Positions 25,024-33,655 of a stretch of DNA of 64,000 nt are shown here, piece by piece (positions within the stretch are counted from its first letter, which is position 1; each line of letters begins with the position of its first letter). A model generated the notes under the pieces. That model worked only from the letters and a program-made list of their open reading frames with translations, had not been told where the DNA came from and ran no database searches. The translations under genes and the position numbers were made by a program. Source of the stretch: M3007 sp043764095 (GTDB taxonomy: Bacteria; Bacteroidota; Bacteroidia; Chitinophagales; Saprospiraceae); contig JAYUKX010000197.1 in the NCBI GenBank assembly GCA_043764095.1, forward strand, positions 62,001-126,000, written 5' to 3'.

Positions 25024-27333
25024 TTACCACTGCACCGTCATACTCAAACTAGGCAAAATTGGTAACTGGTTCACGCGTGCATAGCGCACACGATCGAAGT
25101 AGAATATATTGGGGCGGTCATATACGTTGGTAGCGGAAGCGATAATTTCTGTTTGGCCGTATTTGCCAAATTTGATGATCCGCTTGAGCGAAACGTCCAT
25201 ACGGTGGTAATAGGGTAGGCGACCTGTATTACGTTGGTCATCGTAAATTAGCCCTAAGTCATTGGCGCCACTATTGCCGCCGTAAACATCGGAACTGATA
25301 CCGTCGTCGAAATTATAGTTGGTATAAAAACCTTGTGTTTTGGTAAATGGAAACCCTGAACCTAGGTTCCAACGCACCCCAAATTCCCATTCTTTTTTCT
25401 TACCCATTTGATAAGTACCGACCAAATTCATATTGTGACGGCGGTCGAAAACGGGCGGATAGGTTTGCACGCCATCAAAACGCGTAACAAAACCATACGA
25501 ATAAGCACCCCAAATATAATAACGCTTGCCTTCATATTTACCCGAAAAATCGATACCATACGCATCGCCTTTTTCAACGACATAATCGGGAGCGGCTTTA
25601 TCCGTTTTGTTGCGGTTCAAAGCCAATAGTTGTGTGAATTTCTTATAATAAGTCTCTACGTTGAGGTCAAAATTGTCCAAAATATCAAATTCAAAACCAC
25701 CCACAGCATGCCATGATTTTTGGAGGCGGTGCTTGGCTACTTTTGCCCCTGGTTTTTTATAATCTTCACCAATTTGATATACCGCAGATTCAGGGCCAGC
25801 AAGGAAGCCTACAAATAGGTTCACAATATCGCGCTCATTGACCGTAGAAAGTAGGTTTTGGGAGTACAAGCCACCCGCAGCCTTAAAGCGGATACGATCA
25901 GAAATATTGTATTTTAAGCCCAAACGAGGCTCAGGGGATATTTCTCCAAGAGATTGGTAATATTGCACACGAAAACCTGGCTCGATCACAAAACCACCCA
26001 ATTTCCGTTTCCAGCGTACATAAGAACCAATTTCCGTCGTGTTTTCGTCTTGAGCAATATCAATACCTTTAAAATTGGTAAATTTAAATTTGGTATTAAA
26101 ACCATTCAATTCAATACCATATTTTACTTCATCTACACGACCAAAATTGGTAAAATTCAAACCAGCATAATAACCCTGAATACCGCTGGTACGTGGATCA
26201 CGACCGACCTCTTCACTCCGGGAATCGTAGCCCGAATAGGTCAATGTGCCGCTTAAGATCGTATTAGAACTCTGCGGAACAACAGTAAAATCCATACCAC
26301 CACCTTGGCTATTCCAACCAAAATCGATCAATTTTGAATCTACTTTATCGGTATAATTAAAACCAAACACATTAAATTTACTACCATTTCCAGATAAAAC
26401 GGATACCTTTCCGTACACATCCTGATAATCAAATGGAACGCCATCGCCATCATTAACATAATTGTACAGTGTTTTATCAACTTGATTGATCAACGCTTTT
26501 TTACCAGTAAAGATAAAGGACATGCTGCCTCCTCCATCTTTTTTGAGTGGAATGATGGGGCCTTCGACCAATACTTTTGCTTGGAAAGGGCTACCCGAAA
26601 CTAGTCCTGATAGGCGTTTTCTATTGCCTTCGCGTGTTTTTACATCCACCACAGCAGAAATACGACCACCATAATCGGCATTAAAACCGCCTGTGAGTAC
26701 ATCAACATTTCGGATCAACTCTGTCTCAAAAACAGAGAAAAAACCAATACTGTGGAATGGGTTATAGATGGTCATGCCATCCAATAGGATACGGTTTTGA
26801 ACAGGAGAACCACCGCGGATATACAACTGTCCACCTTGGTCACCGGTAAAAATGACGCCGGGCAATACCGTAAGATACTGTGCTATATCGGCTTGTCCGC
26901 CAGCGGATGGCAAGGAGCGTATCTGCTTAGGCGTGACCTGTAATTTAGATACTTGAACATCAGTTTTCGCTTGTTGCTTCTTTCCAGAAATAACAATTTC
27001 GCCTATATTAGTCACGTTTTCAGCGATGTATATATTTAAAAATTGTATTTCCCCTTTTACCATCGTGACCTGAGATTTGAAATCTTCGTAACCCAAGTAA
27101 GAGGCAATCACAGTGTATGTTCCTGGTGGAATATCAGGAAGGGTAAAGAATCCATTAATATCCGTAGAGGTACCCAATGACGCACCTTCTAGTTTAATGG
27201 TGGCAAAGGATATGGGCTGTGTCGTTACTTTGTCATAAACGGTTCCCCGCAAAATGGCTTTTGTTGAAGGTTTTTGAGCAAATAGGAAGATGGGCGCAAG
27301 TGTCAGCGCAAATAGTGTCAAAAAATATTTCAT
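25024..27333 (-). CDS. TonB-dependent outer membrane receptor with carboxypeptidase-like regulatory domain
   Basis: A 769-aa outer-membrane receptor. After signal peptide MKYFLTLFALTLAPIFLFAQ comes a CarboxypepD_reg-like domain (LRGTVYDKVTTQPISFATIKL, residues 28-110), then a plug domain with PGVIFTGDQGGQLYIRGG and LLDGMTIYNPFHSIGFFSVF, and a 22-strand barrel ending in LPILPSLSMTVQW with a C-terminal aromatic residue. No SusD gene follows, so it resembles the stand-alone TonB receptors rather than a polysaccharide-utilisation pair. Substrate unknown. A TATCTTTG box lies about 29 bases upstream. Confidence 0.92.
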   Translation of the reverse strand: MKYFLTLFALTLAPIFLFAQKPSTKAILRGTVYDKVTTQPISFATIKLEGASLGTSTDINGFFTLPDIPPGTYTVIASYLGYEDFKSQVTMVKGEIQFLNIYIAENVTNIGEIVISGKKQQAKTDVQVSKLQVTPKQIRSLPSAGGQADIAQYLTVLPGVIFTGDQGGQLYIRGGSPVQNRILLDGMTIYNPFHSIGFFSVFETELIRNVDVLTGGFNADYGGRISAVVDVKTREGNRKRLSGLVSGSPFQAKVLVEGPIIPLKKDGGGSMSFIFTGKKALINQVDKTLYNYVNDGDGVPFDYQDVYGKVSVLSGNGSKFNVFGFNYTDKVDSKLIDFGWNSQGGGMDFTVVPQSSNTILSGTLTYSGYDSRSEEVGRDPRTSGIQGYYAGLNFTNFGRVDEVKYGIELNGFNTKFKFTNFKGIDIAQDENTTEIGSYVRWKRKLGGFVIEPGFRVQYYQSLGEISPEPRLGLKYNISDRIRFKAAGGLYSQNLLSTVNERDIVNLFVGFLAGPESAVYQIGEDYKKPGAKVAKHRLQKSWHAVGGFEFDILDNFDLNVETYYKKFTQLLALNRNKTDKAAPDYVVEKGDAYGIDFSGKYEGKRYYIWGAYSYGFVTRFDGVQTYPPVFDRRHNMNLVGTYQMGKKKEWEFGVRWNLGSGFPFTKTQGFYTNYNFDDGISSDVYGGNSGANDLGLIYDDQRNTGRLPYYHRMDVSLKRIIKFGKYGQTEIIASATNVYDRPNIFYFDRVRYARVNQLPILPSLSMTVQW

Positions 27334-27361
27334 CGTTGTGTGTTAACTTGTTTGTGCGGCG

Positions 27362-27369
27362 CAAAGATA
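27362..27369 (-). promoter_or_regulatory. Putative -7 box TATCTTTG of the TonB receptor gene
   Basis: Exact TAnnTTTG on the minus strand, 29 bases before the ATG. The remainder of 27370..27659 shows no ORF, repeat or structure that I could support. Confidence 0.5.
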
Positions 27370-27659
27370 ATTCGTTTTTTTTGATTACCTCTATTGATCT
27401 TATTTATTAGGTTGTTTCGCCGAAATTGGGCGAAATCTGAGGTGGATGATGGGTAAATATTTGGACTTAAGTTAGAGCAGATTTATAGTAATAGCATTCC
27501 TTCAATAAAACTTCCGATATGGAATTTACCGATTCAGCACTCATCATTGCCTAATTGAGTATGAATGTTTTGGTCACCATTTCGAGGAGCATATACATTT
27601 GCGTACCGATTATTCACGGAATTAAAATCTAATTTATGCGTCATTTAAACAACTTTATT

Positions 27660-28922
27660 ATGCAAATTAAACTTATGCTTATTCTGGGATTATTATTCTC
27701 AGGATTACTAACTGTACAGGGCCATCCCAATTCCCCTCAAAATAATTGTTCAACGCCCACTGGTCTCACGGCAGTTATTACCTCTGCTACGGCCAATTTA
27801 ACTTGGAATAGCGTGCCGGGCTCACTAGGATATTGGGTGGAAATAGAACAAGAAGGCTCAACACCTCCGTATGCCGTTGAAGTATTCTTACTGACCAATT
27901 CATACACTGCTGCTGGATTATTACCCAATGGTAGTTACAAATTCAAAGTACGTACAAAATGTGCCGAGGATAAAAGTGATTGGTCGTCTTGGTACAATTT
28001 TTCCACTAGTAGCAATGGCGGCGGTGGTAATGGTTCATGCCAAACACCATCTTTGATTATGCTTTCTAATCCAATGGGTAATAAAATTACAGTAAGTTGG
28101 GGTGCTATTACAGGTGCGTTGGCATATAAAATTGAAATAGAAAATGCGGATAATAATCCTATATATTTCAAAGATACTGCTACCGTAAATAACACAACTT
28201 ATACTGTTGATAACCTATTGCCAAATCATTATTATAAATTGAAAATCAAAACATTGTGTTCCAATGGTACACAGAGTGCTTGGAGTAATTGGATCGTATT
28301 TAATAGTTCAAATGGACAAGTTGCTTCCAGTAATGACGACCAGTCTTGTTCAAAACCAAGCGGTGTAAAGGCATTAAATATTACAATTACTACCGCAACT
28401 TTATCATGGAACTCAGTTCAAGGTGCATTTAGTTATTTGGTGGAAGTAGAACGCCAAGGTAATGTAAACCAGCATTTCACGCTGAGCACTACCGATACTT
28501 TTGTTGTGCTAAATGGCCTTCTGCCAGGTAGTTTGTACAAATATAAAGTGCGTACATATTGCACGGGCGGGCATAGCAAGTGGTCAAATAAAAAAATATT
28601 TATCACTCCGTATAATTTGATTTCGGATGACAGTAGTAATAAAATGAGCACCACCGATATTATTCAGACGAATATGATTACTTATCCGAACCCCGCAATG
28701 GATTGGTTGGTCGTAAATATGGATAACGTTAAAGCGGGAGAAATGAATCACTTTAGCATATTTGACTTAAATGGCAAACTAATGGTAGAGCAATCCGTTA
28801 AAACGGATACAGGTAAATATGCTCAAATGTTTGACCTAAGCCTATTTAATGGTGGTATATTCCTGCTCCGTTGGACAAATGGTCAACAAGTGATTATTCA
28901 AAAAGTACTCGTTGCTAAGTAA
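27660..28922 (+). CDS. Secreted fibronectin type III repeat protein with T9SS sorting domain
   Basis: Start at 27660 gives signal peptide MQIKLMLILGLLFSGLLTVQG; an in-frame ATG at 27636 adds eight residues. Three FN3 repeats follow, each opening with Cys and ending with a conserved Y-K-V/I-T/C pattern: CSTPTGLTAVITSATANLTW, CQTPSLIMLSNPMGNKITVS and CSKPSGVKALNITITTATLS. The last 80 residues (ITYPNPAMDWLVVNM to QKVLVAK) are a type A T9SS sorting domain. Probably a surface adhesin or accessory protein; ligand unknown. Confidence 0.85.
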   Translation: MQIKLMLILGLLFSGLLTVQGHPNSPQNNCSTPTGLTAVITSATANLTWNSVPGSLGYWVEIEQEGSTPPYAVEVFLLTNSYTAAGLLPNGSYKFKVRTKCAEDKSDWSSWYNFSTSSNGGGGNGSCQTPSLIMLSNPMGNKITVSWGAITGALAYKIEIENADNNPIYFKDTATVNNTTYTVDNLLPNHYYKLKIKTLCSNGTQSAWSNWIVFNSSNGQVASSNDDQSCSKPSGVKALNITITTATLSWNSVQGAFSYLVEVERQGNVNQHFTLSTTDTFVVLNGLLPGSLYKYKVRTYCTGGHSKWSNKKIFITPYNLISDDSSNKMSTTDIIQTNMITYPNPAMDWLVVNMDNVKAGEMNHFSIFDLNGKLMVEQSVKTDTGKYAQMFDLSLFNGGIFLLRWTNGQQVIIQKVLVAK

Positions 28923-28950
28923 CTGTTTTTATATGTGTATTGAGGGTCGT

Positions 28951-28995
28951 TAGGTTTTATGCATCGATTTATTGGATTATCATGCACAAAACCTA
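28951..28995 (+). terminator. Hairpin downstream of the FN3 protein gene
   Basis: 14-bp arms TAGGTTTTATGCAT and ATGCACAAAACCTA (one mismatch). No U tract follows, so termination is uncertain. A related stem occurs at 31141..31174. Confidence 0.5.
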
Positions 28996-29052
28996 CAGGG
29001 CCGAAATATAACATATTCTTGTATTAATTGCCTTTGGTTGTATTGGATTAAC

Positions 29053-29081
29053 GTAGAGACGTTGCATTGTAACGTCTCTAC
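29053..29081. repeat. Palindrome GTAGAGACGTT / AACGTCTCTAC
   Basis: Perfect 11-bp arms around a 7-base loop; outer TATTGG (29041) and CCAATA (29083) can also pair. I recall this GTAGAGACGTTGCA palindrome as a dispersed repeat in cyanobacteria and Bacteroidota. It lies between converging genes, so it may act as a bidirectional terminator. Confidence 0.75.
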
Positions 29082-29091
29082 ACCAATACCA

Positions 29092-30861
29092 TTATTTCCC
29101 CAACATTATTTTCCCAGATTTGGTTGGCATTCCATCCATTTCCAATTGCCAAAAATATATACCACTAGGTTGATTTTTTAAAGAAACAGACAATAATTGG
29201 CCATTTTGATTCATTTTTTGCGTATTTATAATCATTCGGCCATTCGTATCAAACATTTTTATCGTAATTTCACCTTCGTAATGTGTAACATTCCAATACA
29301 ATTGATCCAAAACTGGATTGGGGAAACTCAATACCTCAATATCGGTTTGAATGTTATCATTAGTTGATACCGCCAAAGCCTTTTGTACGGCCACTAGTGC
29401 ATCTACCCGACCATATCCGTATGTGTTATTGGGATAATCCAAACCGTTATTATCACTGCAATCATTCAAGCCAATTATGGGCAAACAGGTAGATTCCACA
29501 ATTTCTTCGATCAAGGATACTTCGCCTTTCAACGATGGGTTGGCCGAAAAAATAAGCGCAACTAATCCTACCACGTGTGGACCGGCCATACTGGTGCCGC
29601 TGTACGAAGCATATCCTCCGTTGAGGACACAAGAGCGTACAAATTGACCTGGGGCAGAAACATTGGGCTTTACACGATTACTGCCATCAATAGTGACTGG
29701 GCCACGACTGCTGAAATTAGAAATTGTATCGCTTTCTTGCGTAGAACCAACGCTAAAACTCTCTTCAAAATAAGCAGGAGGGCCATAAGTCCTATCACAA
29801 GGTCCACCAAAATTGCCATTACTCACCACCACCACCACACCGGATGCCTTCAAATTAATGACTGCCAAACGCATCATTTCATTGATCGTAAGGTCGGTAC
29901 AGCCTTCATCTACGGCGCAATACCACGAATTATTGATGACATCGGGTGCTTTAGAGGGTTGAGGATTGTTGCCAGTGAGGTCGGTCGGAGCCAAAAACCA
30001 CTCAAAACATTCGATATAAGTAGAGGGCTGCCCCCAACCACGCTCCATATTTCTGCAACCGATCCAACTGGCGCCAGGTGCTACACCAATTTGGTTACCT
30101 TGTCCGTCATCGCCAGTCATCGTACCCATTGTATGAGTGCCATGGCTTTGGTCATCGCATGGCTGTGCCGCATTGAAGCCACATGGGTTAAGCGAATCTG
30201 CGTTTAAAGGACTTTTGTCAAAAATAGCATCGTGCCAGTTATAATTATGGTCGGCGGTATTTGTTACGGTATTAAATCCTCTGTAATGCGGTTTAATAGC
30301 GGGGTGCTCCCAATCGTAGCCAGTATCTGCTCCACCAACGGTAACGCCTTGTCCGGTAAAACCAAGGTTCCAAACAAGTGGTGCATTTATTTTTTGTACG
30401 CCCCATTCTACGTTGTCGCGATTGGCCGTGATGGGTTGTAACGAGAAAGCAGGTTTATTCAATTCGACCTTTGGATCAGCCGAAATAGCGCGAATTTCAG
30501 GAAAATTAGCGAGTAAATTGGCCAAATTGCCCGTACAGCCTTTTACCGAAATGGCATTGACGATATAAAAACTGTTCGCCGTAGCCTTTTGTTCTTTCAA
30601 AAAAGCGCGCACATTGGCTTGGGTACTATTAGAAATTGCCTGTAATTGCTCAAAAACATATTTGGCTTTGTTGGCTTTGCCGTGTATAGTGGCTGCCGAT
30701 TGGAGATCGGCTTGTACCGTCATCACCAGCAATACATCTTGCTGCTCGCCACGTTGGAAAGCCGCCCTTAGTTCGGGTGCAATCTTTGGGTTAATGGTAG
30801 TTTGTGCCGCAACAAGTTGGGCAAATAAGCAATAGAAAGCAATTTGAATAAATTTTTTCAC
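29092..30861 (-). CDS. Secreted subtilisin-like (S8) serine peptidase with T9SS sorting domain
   Basis: A 589-aa exported protease. Signal peptide about 1-20; residues 25-135 resemble an I9-like propeptide. The S8 catalytic triad is intact: D179 (GGADTGYDWEHP), H240 (DQSHGTHTMGT) and S424 (YSGTSMAGPHV), with the oxyanion Asn in NNSWYC at about residue 311. The last 80 residues (EVLSFPNPVLDQLYWNV to GKIMLGK) form the T9SS type A sorting domain. Likely an extracellular or surface-bound protease in protein degradation, alongside the C25 peptidase 3 kb away. Its promoter box lies in one arm of the inverted repeat 30891..31053. Confidence 0.95.
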   Translation of the reverse strand: MKKFIQIAFYCLFAQLVAAQTTINPKIAPELRAAFQRGEQQDVLLVMTVQADLQSAATIHGKANKAKYVFEQLQAISNSTQANVRAFLKEQKATANSFYIVNAISVKGCTGNLANLLANFPEIRAISADPKVELNKPAFSLQPITANRDNVEWGVQKINAPLVWNLGFTGQGVTVGGADTGYDWEHPAIKPHYRGFNTVTNTADHNYNWHDAIFDKSPLNADSLNPCGFNAAQPCDDQSHGTHTMGTMTGDDGQGNQIGVAPGASWIGCRNMERGWGQPSTYIECFEWFLAPTDLTGNNPQPSKAPDVINNSWYCAVDEGCTDLTINEMMRLAVINLKASGVVVVVSNGNFGGPCDRTYGPPAYFEESFSVGSTQESDTISNFSSRGPVTIDGSNRVKPNVSAPGQFVRSCVLNGGYASYSGTSMAGPHVVGLVALIFSANPSLKGEVSLIEEIVESTCLPIIGLNDCSDNNGLDYPNNTYGYGRVDALVAVQKALAVSTNDNIQTDIEVLSFPNPVLDQLYWNVTHYEGEITIKMFDTNGRMIINTQKMNQNGQLLSVSLKNQPSGIYFWQLEMDGMPTKSGKIMLGK

Positions 30862-30890
30862 GATTTACGATAAGTTATTAAAGAACGAAT

Positions 30891-31053
30891 TTAAGGAATG
30901 AAATTTAAACAAAGGTACAGATTTGGCGGCTTCATTTTGCCCCTCTCTTCGTTATTCATCGGTTGTTTAGCACCACTAAACGCCCTCTTCATGCCTTGAT
31001 AGAGACAAAACCATCTCCCCAAATTTGTACCTTTATTTAAATTTCATTCCTAA
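30891..31053. repeat. 163-bp element with long terminal inverted repeats
   Basis: Arms 30891..30926 and 31019..31053 match as inverted copies over about 35 bases with two mismatches and one indel. The left arm contains the minus-strand -7 box TACCTTTG (30910..30917), 49 bases upstream of the peptidase start; the right arm carries the mirror TACCTTTA. The 92-base interior has no ORF. It is either a MITE-like insertion or a duplicated promoter pair. Confidence 0.75.
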
Positions 31054-31140
31054 GAATAAAGGTCGATTTAATTTTTCTAAAAATGGTTTGCTCTTTTGAC
31101 AAATGCCAGTATTATGCAAAAGATATACTTCGGCGCTGTG

Positions 31141-31174
31141 GGTTTTGTGCATGAAAATCTTTATACACAAAACC
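31141..31174 (-). terminator. Hairpin downstream of lpxB
   Basis: GGTTTTGTG (31141..31149) pairs perfectly with CACAAAACC (31166..31174), starting 10 bases after the lpxB stop. Without a U tract it may be an RNA-stability hairpin. The stem is shared with the hairpin at 28951. Confidence 0.5.
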
Positions 31175-31183
31175 TAACTATGC

Positions 31184-32278
31184 TCAGTCTAAAATGGCAT
31201 TTGCTGCGCGTAAAGAGGCGCCTTCTTCGCCCAGCGCAGCACGAATACTCCTGTAATCGGCTTTCATTTTTTGGGCATGTTCGGGTATTAAAATAGCATG
31301 AAGTGCTTTTTCAAGCGTTGCAGTATTAAAATTATCTTGGATCAATTCTTCTACAACAGGCGCATCAGCAATGAGGTTGACCAAAGAGATATACCCAATT
31401 TTTACCAGCCTTTTTGCAATTTCATAAGAAAGCCGATTGCCAGTATAACACACGACCTGTGGTATGCCAATAAGGGCCGTTTCCAAGGTAGAGGTACCCG
31501 ATTTGACCAAAGCCGCATCCGAACGGAGGAGTACGCCATAGGTATCTCCGGTAACGATAGAGATATTACCATAAGGAGCAGTGATTTCCTCGTAAACAGC
31601 CAAAGGAATAGAACTAGATGCCGCTATAACGAATTGATAATCAATAAATTTTGGAATTACTGAAAGCATAATTGGCAATATCCGCTTTACTTCTTGGAAT
31701 CGGCTGCCGGGCAAAAGCGCAATGGTCTTTTGCACCGATTTTGCTTCCGTTGTGACGGGGTGTAATACATCCAAAAGCGGATGTCCTACAAATTCGCAAT
31801 AGACACCATGCTTTTCATAAAAGGCTTTTTCAAATGGAAGAATAACGAGTACTTTGTCCAAATCTCGTTTAATATCGTGTACTCGGGAAGTATGCCAAGC
31901 CCAAATTTGCGGAGCAATATAATACACCGATTTTGAGGCCAATCGCCCGGCATTTACTTCTTGTCTTAACCATTTAGCAATCCTCAAATTAAAGCCTGGA
32001 TAGTCGATAAACACTACAATATCGGGTTGAAAACGCGTAATATCTTCTTTGCAAAAAGCAATATTGTGCAATATCGTCCTCAAATTAGCGATCACCTCCA
32101 CAAAGCCCATAAAAGCCAGATCGCGGTAATGTTTGACCAATTCACCGCCGGCAGCCTGCATCATATCGCCGCCCCAAACACGACATTGCGTATCTGGCGC
32201 AACGGATTTGATGGCTTTCAACAAATTGGAGCCATGCAGATCACCCGATGCCTCGCCTGCTATAATATAGAGTTTCAT
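31184..32278 (-). CDS. lpxB: Lipid-A-disaccharide synthase
   Basis: Joins UDP-2,3-diacylglucosamine and lipid X to form the tetra-acyl disaccharide of lipid A at the inner membrane (GT19). The 364-aa protein opens with YIIAGEASGDLHG (residues 4-16), the LpxB signature, and contains GGDMMQAAGGE, AFMGFVEVI, IDYPGFNLRIA, YYIAPQIWAW, LPFEKAFYEKH, FVGHPLLD, LLPGSRFQEVKR and KSGTSTLETALIG. Length and all motifs are normal. A TATCTTTG -7 box sits only 8 bases before the ATG, which would make the transcript almost leaderless. WbqC lies upstream in the same direction, 47 bases away. Confidence 0.97.
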   Translation of the reverse strand: MKLYIIAGEASGDLHGSNLLKAIKSVAPDTQCRVWGGDMMQAAGGELVKHYRDLAFMGFVEVIANLRTILHNIAFCKEDITRFQPDIVVFIDYPGFNLRIAKWLRQEVNAGRLASKSVYYIAPQIWAWHTSRVHDIKRDLDKVLVILPFEKAFYEKHGVYCEFVGHPLLDVLHPVTTEAKSVQKTIALLPGSRFQEVKRILPIMLSVIPKFIDYQFVIAASSSIPLAVYEEITAPYGNISIVTGDTYGVLLRSDAALVKSGTSTLETALIGIPQVVCYTGNRLSYEIAKRLVKIGYISLVNLIADAPVVEELIQDNFNTATLEKALHAILIPEHAQKMKADYRSIRAALGEEGASLRAANAILD

Positions 32279-32285
32279 GTGGGCG

Positions 32286-32293
32286 CAAAGATA
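32286..32293 (-). promoter_or_regulatory. Putative -7 box TATCTTTG, nearly leaderless lpxB transcript
   Basis: Exact TAnnTTTG match on the minus strand. With start of transcription about 6-7 bases downstream, the mRNA would begin at or next to the lpxB ATG (32278). Confidence 0.45.
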
Positions 32294-32325
32294 GGTCTAT
32301 TATTTTGTAGTATGGTTTAGTGCTA

Positions 32326-32880
32326 TTATAACGGAATATTATTGCCACAACACATTAATGCATCCAAAACAGATAGACCCGGTTGGAATCCAAATCGGTC
32401 TTCAAATACTTGTGGGTATCGCTTTGGCGTATAGGGCACAATAGGTTCGGGGGGCGTGGGGGCATATGCATCGCTAAAGACGATATTGCGTGGCCATTTT
32501 GCTTTTTTGAGCACAAATGCTAAGAGCGAAACATTGAAATCAAAAAGAAACTCCGGTTTACTGGTATAAATAGCATTCAATTCGTCTGCATAATACTCAA
32601 AGAATGGTGCATTACCATAAGCCGATTGTATGGAACGCCAATGCACCAATGGCCAATTATCGTGGTAAGCAATGCGTACGGATCTGATCGGCGTTTGCTG
32701 GTGTTTACCTTTTTCAAGCGGAATACTCAATCGTTGTATTCCATTGCTGCCCGCTATCAGGCAACGGTTGCGCGAGGAACCTTTTTGGTAATGCTCCATG
32801 GCTTCCACGGTAATGGTGGTATCCTGCTCAGGAAGCGCAAACCATTCTAGCGGGGGTAAATATGCAATATGACGGAGCAT
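32326..32880 (-). CDS. WbqC family protein
   Basis: A 184-aa cytoplasmic protein with the WbqC pattern: YLPPLEWFALPE near the start, HYQKGSSRNRCLIAGSNGIQ, LSIPLEKGKHQQTPI, then HWRSIQSAYGNAPFFEYY. Family members are found in O-antigen and other polysaccharide clusters; one view is a glycine or amino-sugar transferase role, but the activity is not firmly established. In Bacteroidota it is often next to lpxB or signal peptidase genes, as here. Slightly shorter than the roughly 200-230 aa typical of the family. Confidence 0.88.
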   Translation of the reverse strand: MLRHIAYLPPLEWFALPEQDTTITVEAMEHYQKGSSRNRCLIAGSNGIQRLSIPLEKGKHQQTPIRSVRIAYHDNWPLVHWRSIQSAYGNAPFFEYYADELNAIYTSKPEFLFDFNVSLLAFVLKKAKWPRNIVFSDAYAPTPPEPIVPYTPKRYPQVFEDRFGFQPGLSVLDALMCCGNNIPL

Positions 32881-32948
32881 GATTGATCTTTTTTTTGCGC
32901 AAAAATCGAATAATTATCTCTATTTTTACACCTTAATTCATTTTATAG

Positions 32949-33629
32949 ATGCAAAAGTTAATTTTTACGCTTTTTGTGCTTGCGGGCATGACCATTCAAC
33001 TGCCTGCACAGACCTTTTTTCCCCTGCCCGGAGCAGTATTGGAGCAAGAAGTTTTGCCAAATTTGGCCAATGAGTGTTATATCTATTTTGAGGATAACGT
33101 AAATACGGACTCCTTGCACCTGAAATGGCGTTTAGCCGATGCTACCATTCCTTTAGGTTGGGACATTTCTTTGTGCGATTATGGCACGTGCTATACCAAT
33201 ATTCCGCCCGGTAAAACGATGCTACCTGCATACGATACAATACAGCCATACCTGAAATTAGTAGTTTTACCCAATGCGGTAGCCGGTTCAGCATGGATAT
33301 GGTTCAGGGTAAGTAGGGTAGGGGACGATACCGATTTTCAGGATGTATATTTCGAGGTGCATACTCCCGGATTTGTGAGCAGTAGTACGCCTTTTTTGGA
33401 GCAGGGAATAAAAATTTGGCCTAATCCTGTATCCGATATTTTGTATGTACATCAAAATTTAGACACGAGGCTAAATACATATCCAACCACTATTTGTGCT
33501 TCCACGGGACAAATAATGTGGACGGGTAAATTGAATGAATTATCAGAAATTAATATAAAAAAATGGTCTTCTGGTATTTATATATTAAAATCTACTTTTT
33601 TTACTAAAACATTCATCGTTAAAAATTAA
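32949..33629 (+). CDS. Small T9SS cargo protein, unknown function
   Basis: A 226-aa exported protein: signal peptide MQKLIFTLFVLAGMTIQLPAQ, a beta-rich middle domain (LHLKWRLADATIPLGWDISL with CDYGTCY and a late VYFEVHT strand) and a T9SS sorting domain from IKIWPNPVSDILYVH to KTFIVKN. The middle domain resembles a small Ig-like fold with a cysteine pair but no family was recognised. It lies 27 bases before the C25 peptidase gene and may be cotranscribed, so it could be an accessory of that protease. Confidence 0.78.
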   Translation: MQKLIFTLFVLAGMTIQLPAQTFFPLPGAVLEQEVLPNLANECYIYFEDNVNTDSLHLKWRLADATIPLGWDISLCDYGTCYTNIPPGKTMLPAYDTIQPYLKLVVLPNAVAGSAWIWFRVSRVGDDTDFQDVYFEVHTPGFVSSSTPFLEQGIKIWPNPVSDILYVHQNLDTRLNTYPTTICASTGQIMWTGKLNELSEINIKKWSSGIYILKSTFFTKTFIVKN

Positions 33630-33655
33630 CGAGAACATAATCAATTGCTCATTTT

